Source: a gamma proteobacterium symbiont of Taylorina sp. (GTDB lineage: Bacteria; Pseudomonadota; Gammaproteobacteria; GRL18). From it: DNA of 64,000 nt. Position numbers and translations under genes: made by a program. The stretch's first letter is position 1. Each line of letters opens with the position of its first letter. This document shows positions 59,259-64,000 of this stretch, in pieces. Where the stretch lies: positions 47,558 to 111,557 of the forward strand of contig JAHXIV010000005.1 of NCBI GenBank assembly GCA_025655455.1, written 5' to 3'. Below the pieces are notes generated by a model, which worked only from the letters and a program-made list of their open reading frames with translations, ran no database searches and was not told where the DNA came from.

Positions 59259-60479
59259 ATGATGAATAATAAAGATAAAAGTTTTTCTCCTGACAATGGA
59301 CTTGAACATGCAATAAATTTACTTCGTGAAGTATTTCTTGAACAAGATGAATTACCAGATACGTGCCCAGATATTGGAATTGGTGAATTGGATACACTCA
59401 ATCTTCTGGCTCCTCACGTACTTGGCCGTGCAGCACACCTAGGTAGACCAGACGTATTTGCACACATGGATCCACCAACACCTTGGATAACATGGGCAAC
59501 TGCCCTATGGAATGCAAGTCTAAACCAAAACTTACTACACCCAGCAACTGCACCATTTGCTATTGAAGCTGAAGAAAAAGTGATTAAGTGGCTGACCCCT
59601 TTTTTTGGTATGAATGGTGGCCATATGTGTTCTGGATCAACAGTTGCTAATCTGACAGCACTATGGGCTGCCAGAGATACAAAAGGAATCAGGAGAGTCA
59701 TTGCATCAGAATCAGCACATTTAAGTATAAAAAAATCAGCCAATATCTTGGATTTATCCTATGAAGAAATTGCAACCAATACTCATGGTCAACTTGACTC
59801 TGAACAACTTGATGATATTTCAGATGCATGTTTAGTTTTAACTGCTGGAACAACAGCAACAGGGGAAATAGATCCCTTAGAGTTGGCAGGACAAGCAAAA
59901 TGGACTCATGTTGATGCAGCATGGACTGGCCCTTTACGCTTGAGTCCAACTCATGCACATTTGCTGAACGATATAAATAAAGCTGATTCTGTTTCTATAT
60001 CTGCACATAAATGGTTTTTTCAACCAAAGGATTCAGCTTTAATTATGTTTCAGGATCCAGAACTTGCAAACTCAGCAATAAGTTTTGGAGGTGGATATTT
60101 AGCTACCCCAAATATTGGGGTTCAAGGTTCTCGTGGAGCTGCAGCCATACCATTACTGGCAACTTTGATTGCATGGGGAAAAAATGGCATTGTTGAGCAT
60201 ATTGATAAGAGTATGTTAATGGCTAATAAATTAGCTTCAGAGTTGGCTAAGGAAGATAGCATAAGACTCTGGGCAAAGCCAAAAACAGGTATCACTGTTT
60301 TTCGTCCACTTGCTTGCAGCACGGAAGATTTTTACCAACGTTTACCAGAGGGAATGCTTTCTACTTGTATCCTTCAAAATAAGACTTGGCTTCGATCAGT
60401 TGCTGCCAATCCATTAGCTGATATCGATACAATTATTTCTACTATTTATAATGTCATTCATGGCAATAACACAGGATAA
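59259..60479 (+). CDS. PLP-dependent group II decarboxylase family protein
   Basis: MCSGSTVANLTALWAARD, ESAHLSIKKSANIL, WTHVDAAWTG, SISAHKWFFQPKD (PLP lysine). Confidence 0.9.
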   Translation: MMNNKDKSFSPDNGLEHAINLLREVFLEQDELPDTCPDIGIGELDTLNLLAPHVLGRAAHLGRPDVFAHMDPPTPWITWATALWNASLNQNLLHPATAPFAIEAEEKVIKWLTPFFGMNGGHMCSGSTVANLTALWAARDTKGIRRVIASESAHLSIKKSANILDLSYEEIATNTHGQLDSEQLDDISDACLVLTAGTTATGEIDPLELAGQAKWTHVDAAWTGPLRLSPTHAHLLNDINKADSVSISAHKWFFQPKDSALIMFQDPELANSAISFGGGYLATPNIGVQGSRGAAAIPLLATLIAWGKNGIVEHIDKSMLMANKLASELAKEDSIRLWAKPKTGITVFRPLACSTEDFYQRLPEGMLSTCILQNKTWLRSVAANPLADIDTIISTIYNVIHGNNTG

Positions 60480-60501
60480 TAGAGTTATAAAGGATACAAA
60501 T

Positions 60502-60909
60502 ATGAAACCAAGAATTAGTATGATTACTTTAGGTGTGGAAAACTTAGAAAAGTCGGTTAAATTTTATAAAAAGGGACTGGGATTTCCAAAAATGGACTCT
60601 CCACCTGAAGTTGCTTTCTTTACTCTTAATGGTAGTTGGCTTGGTTTATATAATCGAGAAGCATTAGCAGAAGATGCTTATGTTTCCTCTGAGGGGAATG
60701 GGTTTGAAGGCATAACTCTTTCTCATAATGTATCAACAGAAGATGAAGTTGATAAAATAATGGAGCAAGCCTCATCAATCGGTGCCATTATTTCAAAAAT
60801 AGCACAAAAAATATCATGGGGTGGTTATTCGGGGTATTTTAAAGATCCCGATGGTCATTTATGGGAGGTGGCCTATAACCCTTTCTTTTGGGTTGGGCCA
60901 GAAGATTGA
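60502..60909 (+). CDS. VOC family (glyoxalase-like) protein
   Basis: RISMITLGVENLEKSVKFYKKGLGF; YFKDPDGHLWEVAYNPFF. Confidence 0.92.
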   Translation: MKPRISMITLGVENLEKSVKFYKKGLGFPKMDSPPEVAFFTLNGSWLGLYNREALAEDAYVSSEGNGFEGITLSHNVSTEDEVDKIMEQASSIGAIISKIAQKISWGGYSGYFKDPDGHLWEVAYNPFFWVGPED

Positions 60910-60945
60910 TCTAAATTATAATTATAACAAATACAAAGAGGTACA

Positions 60946-61341
60946 ATGAATTCTAAATTAACCAAATATGCCTTTTTATCTGGAGTTGCATATTTTTTCT
61001 GTATGGCGATAGCTCATTATTTCAGCATTAAAGTACCAGTGCTATTCGTGTATTACGATACGCCATTTTATGCATATCAGGACAAAATAATTTCTTTCGC
61101 TGTGTGTGCGTATATAGCTCTTTTTTATTCAGCGTCTCAACATCGTTCAGTAGCTTTAAATGCAATCATTGTTCTTGCTATAACTGTACTCGGTTTAAGC
61201 TCGGTAAATATGTCAAATACACTTACTATGGTGCTGCGAGAAGGACAATCAACTACGCCATATTGGCTGCAAACAGGCGCTATTTTTTCTTATCTTCTGG
61301 TATTAGTAGTTCTTTACATTAAAGATGGCAAAAATTCATAA
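60946..61341 (+). CDS. Small membrane hypothetical protein
   Basis: 131 aa, about four hydrophobic segments. Confidence 0.65.
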   Translation: MNSKLTKYAFLSGVAYFFCMAIAHYFSIKVPVLFVYYDTPFYAYQDKIISFAVCAYIALFYSASQHRSVALNAIIVLAITVLGLSSVNMSNTLTMVLREGQSTTPYWLQTGAIFSYLLVLVVLYIKDGKNS

Positions 61342-61406
61342 CAGACGCTTGTTCAGACACAAGCAACTCTGTGCTTTTCTCATGCTACACAGCATGGTCG
61401 TTATAT
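61336..61406 (+). other. attC-like recombination site candidate
   Basis: TCATAACAGACGCTTGT...AGCATGGTCGTTATAT; two internal hairpins GCTTGT/ACAAGC and CATGCT/AGCATG; overlaps stop codon of preceding ORF. Confidence 0.45.
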
Positions 61407-61427
61407 TTTACAAATAAATAAAACTTT

Positions 61428-61820
61428 ATGAATATACTTTTAGTTGAAAAAAACAAAATGACTCACCCTTTATATTTATTTTTTGACGGCATATCAGAAG
61501 GGCTTCGTACTAAGATATATAATAAGTTTCAATCTTATGTGCAACATGGAAATGTTTATCATTGCAAACATCTTAAAACTTTAAATTCAAAAATTTGGAA
61601 ATATAAAGGTACTATTTATAAGCTCAGAATTGACAATGGTAAAGAATCATCAAGGGTGCTTTTTTCTAAATCAAAAGATGGTAATTTAAAAATCATTCAC
61701 GCATTTTTGAAATCTACAAGAAAAACACCAGCGAAAGAAGCCAAACAAGCAATTGCAATTTATCAAATGCTAGAATGCCTTGAAACAGTCATATGGGATA
61801 GTCAATCAATGCATTGCTAA
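61428..61820 (+). CDS. RelE/HigB (Gp49-like) toxin-like protein
   Basis: LKTLNSKIWKYKGTIYKLRIDNGKESSRVLFSKSKDGNLKIIHAFLKSTRKTPAKEAKQA. Confidence 0.65.
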   Translation: MNILLVEKNKMTHPLYLFFDGISEGLRTKIYNKFQSYVQHGNVYHCKHLKTLNSKIWKYKGTIYKLRIDNGKESSRVLFSKSKDGNLKIIHAFLKSTRKTPAKEAKQAIAIYQMLECLETVIWDSQSMHC

Positions 61821-61831
61821 ATGAAAAATAT

Positions 61832-61914
61832 TGCTAACAAGGTGTTCCTGAATAGCGGCTTTTTTCTGTTGGACGTTAGTATCTGAAACATATTGACTGA
61901 CTGGTTTGGGACGA
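61832..61914 (+). other. attC-like site plus conserved downstream block (copy 2 of ~83-bp repeat)
   Basis: TGCTAACAAGGTGTTCCTG...GTTGGACGTTAGTA then TGGTTTGGGACGA. Confidence 0.55.
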
Positions 61915-62001
61915 AACATGAATAAGTCCTATTGGTTTAATAAAGCTATTAGCATATCAAATTTTCCATAGGAATTTTACCACTCCATCTAATACTACTG
62001 T

Positions 62002-62651
62002 TCATAAATCATTTTTAATATCTTTCCAACATAGAAATGCAGCAAATGCCGTAGTTATTAACAAAATTATAAATATTATCCCTGTAGATGAACGGGAAAG
62101 TACACCTCCTATTGCTCCCATGAACCCAAATATAATACTCAATATCATAAATTGTTTCATTAGATTTCTCAATTCTAAAGCAACAGAATCACTTTCCTTG
62201 AGTTTCTTTATTTCAATTAGCTGTAAAATATCTACAGTTGTCACTTTATCAAGTTGTTTTTCACCAAATGCAGGATATATATCACGTAACAAGTAACGAT
62301 GAATACCTTCAGGATTTTTACGATCCTTAATAACAACTTTATTATAATATTTTTCACCAAATTCCTTGATGGTGAAAGAACGTTCCAATTTTAGAGAAAA
62401 TCCATTATCAACTAATATTTCAGACTCCCCTCTTTTTATACAGGCTTCTGATAACGATAGTGATGGAAATTTACCAAGAGTAATAATTTTTCTTTTACCA
62501 TGCTGTGTATAGCGGAAAAGCCATTTTTTTGTCCAGAAGGCATCACTTCAAGCATTAAACCTTGACCGTCAGTAACACGATATCTGCTTTCTTTTGATTT
62601 TAGTGCTTTAATTCCGGTTGATGTTAGGGGCATACAATCTCCAATTAACAT
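62002..62651 (-). pseudogene. Decayed P4-type tyrosine recombinase (DUF4102 integrase), catalytic domain missing
   Basis: MPLTSTGIKALKSKESRYRVTDGQGLMLEVMPSG then frameshift at an A7 run to ...KKWLFRYTQHGKRKII; FTIKEFGEKYYNKVV...RDIYPAFGEKQLDKVTTVDIL in 62002..62388, then unrelated hydrophobic tail. Confidence 0.75.
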
Positions 62652-63044
62652 ATAATTTGTACACAGTTAATTATAAATGACTTTTTTTACCAAAATTTGT
62701 ACCAATATTCTATGGATTCAATTGCACTTTTTTGGATTTTATAAGACAGGAAAACTTTATTTTATGCGTGTTTTAGAGGTATTTTTGACGCTTTAAGACT
62801 ATACTGGATAGTCATTTATTTTCCAATACAAAAGCTGGTAACTTTTATTAAGCAGTTGATAATTATAAAAATAAAATATATTATTTTTCTATTGAGTACC
62901 ATTTGGAGTACCAATTATGAAAAGTAACCCTAACATATGAAACAATGTTCTTGCTGGGTTTTAGCAAGAACAATAGGGATTACTCTTCATAAATATTGAC
63001 CTATAAATACATGATTGACTACTTAAAAAACGCTTAATGGGAAA

Positions 63045-63719
63045 TTATTTAACAGGCTCGATTAAATTACCAAAAGTTCTTTTTAAATCAAGACGTCTTC
63101 TTATTTTGGCAGTTTTTTTGGATAGTTTTGGTTCAACAGAATTATTTTCACCAAACAATATTACACATACATCTGAATGGTGTGGAGTATCTTTTAAGGC
63201 TGTATCAAATGCAGTATAAACTCTTTTCTCACACTCCCAAAAAGAACGAATAGTTGAAACTTCTGCCTTGATGAAACCGATATATTGCCGATCAGGTCTA
63301 TATTGCCGATCGTGTTCCGCTTTTAATTCTCCTGATTTATGAATATTATCTTCACTTGCACACTTAAGACGGTTTACTGATAACCCCTTATTTAATGCAT
63401 CATCAAAAGCAGCTGTCTTTATTTCACCATTTTCTTCAACATGTATGGGAGTAAATATTTGTCTGGCAATAAATTCATTATCATCAACTACACCGGGGGA
63501 ATATTCACTAACAGATAGTTTTTCCCATTCAATAGTTTTATTATAATTTTCAGCCAGTAGCTTACATTTTTCTTTTTGATTTTCTTCTTTATTAAAAAAC
63601 TCTATATGTTCAGCAGTATCAGTATTCATATTAAAATACTCTATTAATACATTTTTGATACATAAGACATAAGAGTTTATTTTATTCCACAATCTTTTAA
63701 TAATTGAGTCTATCCGCAT
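63045..63719 (-). CDS. Hypothetical protein
   Basis: 224-aa ORF; no family recognised. Confidence 0.55.
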   Translation of the reverse strand: MRIDSIIKRLWNKINSYVLCIKNVLIEYFNMNTDTAEHIEFFNKEENQKEKCKLLAENYNKTIEWEKLSVSEYSPGVVDDNEFIARQIFTPIHVEENGEIKTAAFDDALNKGLSVNRLKCASEDNIHKSGELKAEHDRQYRPDRQYIGFIKAEVSTIRSFWECEKRVYTAFDTALKDTPHHSDVCVILFGENNSVEPKLSKKTAKIRRRLDLKRTFGNLIEPVK

Positions 63720-63920
63720 TAGAAGTCATCTGGAAAGAAAGATCTTCAGGAGTGGAGCCAGAGGCTATAAATCTTTTAGATTGTAATAATTCTGATAATA
63801 AATCTGTAGGTATAATACTGTTGTCATCATCAAAAATAATATCATCTTCACCTATAGTTTTTTGAGGGGAGTCTATAAGATAAGAAAATAAATTACTTTC
63901 ATCAAAGCATGCTTCTGATA
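63697..63920 (-). pseudogene. C-terminal fragment of a hypothetical protein, apparently 5'-truncated
   Basis: Frame ...ACFDESNLFSYLIDSPQKTIGEDDIIFDDDNSIIPTDLLSELLQSKRFIASGSTPEDLSFQMTSNADRLNY* overlaps the next gene start. Confidence 0.35.
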
Positions 63921-64000
63921 TGTATTAACCTGTCAAGTTTTAGACACAACTTTCCTGTGTTTTTCTTGTTTTTATCTCTTGTTCCATAAAGTGTCATTGA

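Noticed and set aside
59414-60322. Minus-strand ORFs over the PLP decarboxylase
   Set aside because: Antisense to strongly recognisable decarboxylase frame.

Overview
AT-rich chromosomal window that looks gammaproteobacterial. It starts in the classic oriC-proximal block (atpH'-atpF-atpE-atpB-atpI, parB-parA, rsmG, mnmG). It continues through ordinary chromosomal modules: MoxR/DUF58/TgpA-like transglutaminase, diheme cytochrome c/PepSY/two-component, citrate synthase plus aconitase, ung, ubiE-ubiJ-ubiB, and GGDEF/EAL proteins. Embedded in these is a glycan island (sulfotransferase, PIG-L/GT2/GNAT fusion, 1630-aa multi-glycosyltransferase, divergent Calx-beta/FecR-like Ser/Thr-rich repeat protein). 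From about 44.4 kb onward the window becomes accessory and decaying: a MITE-like element, IS and nucleotidyltransferase remnants, a marC fragment duplication, an RND efflux operon with lesions in both genes, and a VapBC-like pair. A series of small genes at about 56-62 kb is separated by attC-like sites with no integron integrase visible, and is followed by a decayed P4-type integrase. The most interesting non-coding signal is a dispersed ~95-bp structured repeat (four copies, a possible fifth) that lies upstream of genes in a constant orientation, including a bufferin-type metallophore gene and a histidine kinase. All calls come from reading the sequence and supplied translations; no searches or folding programs were run.
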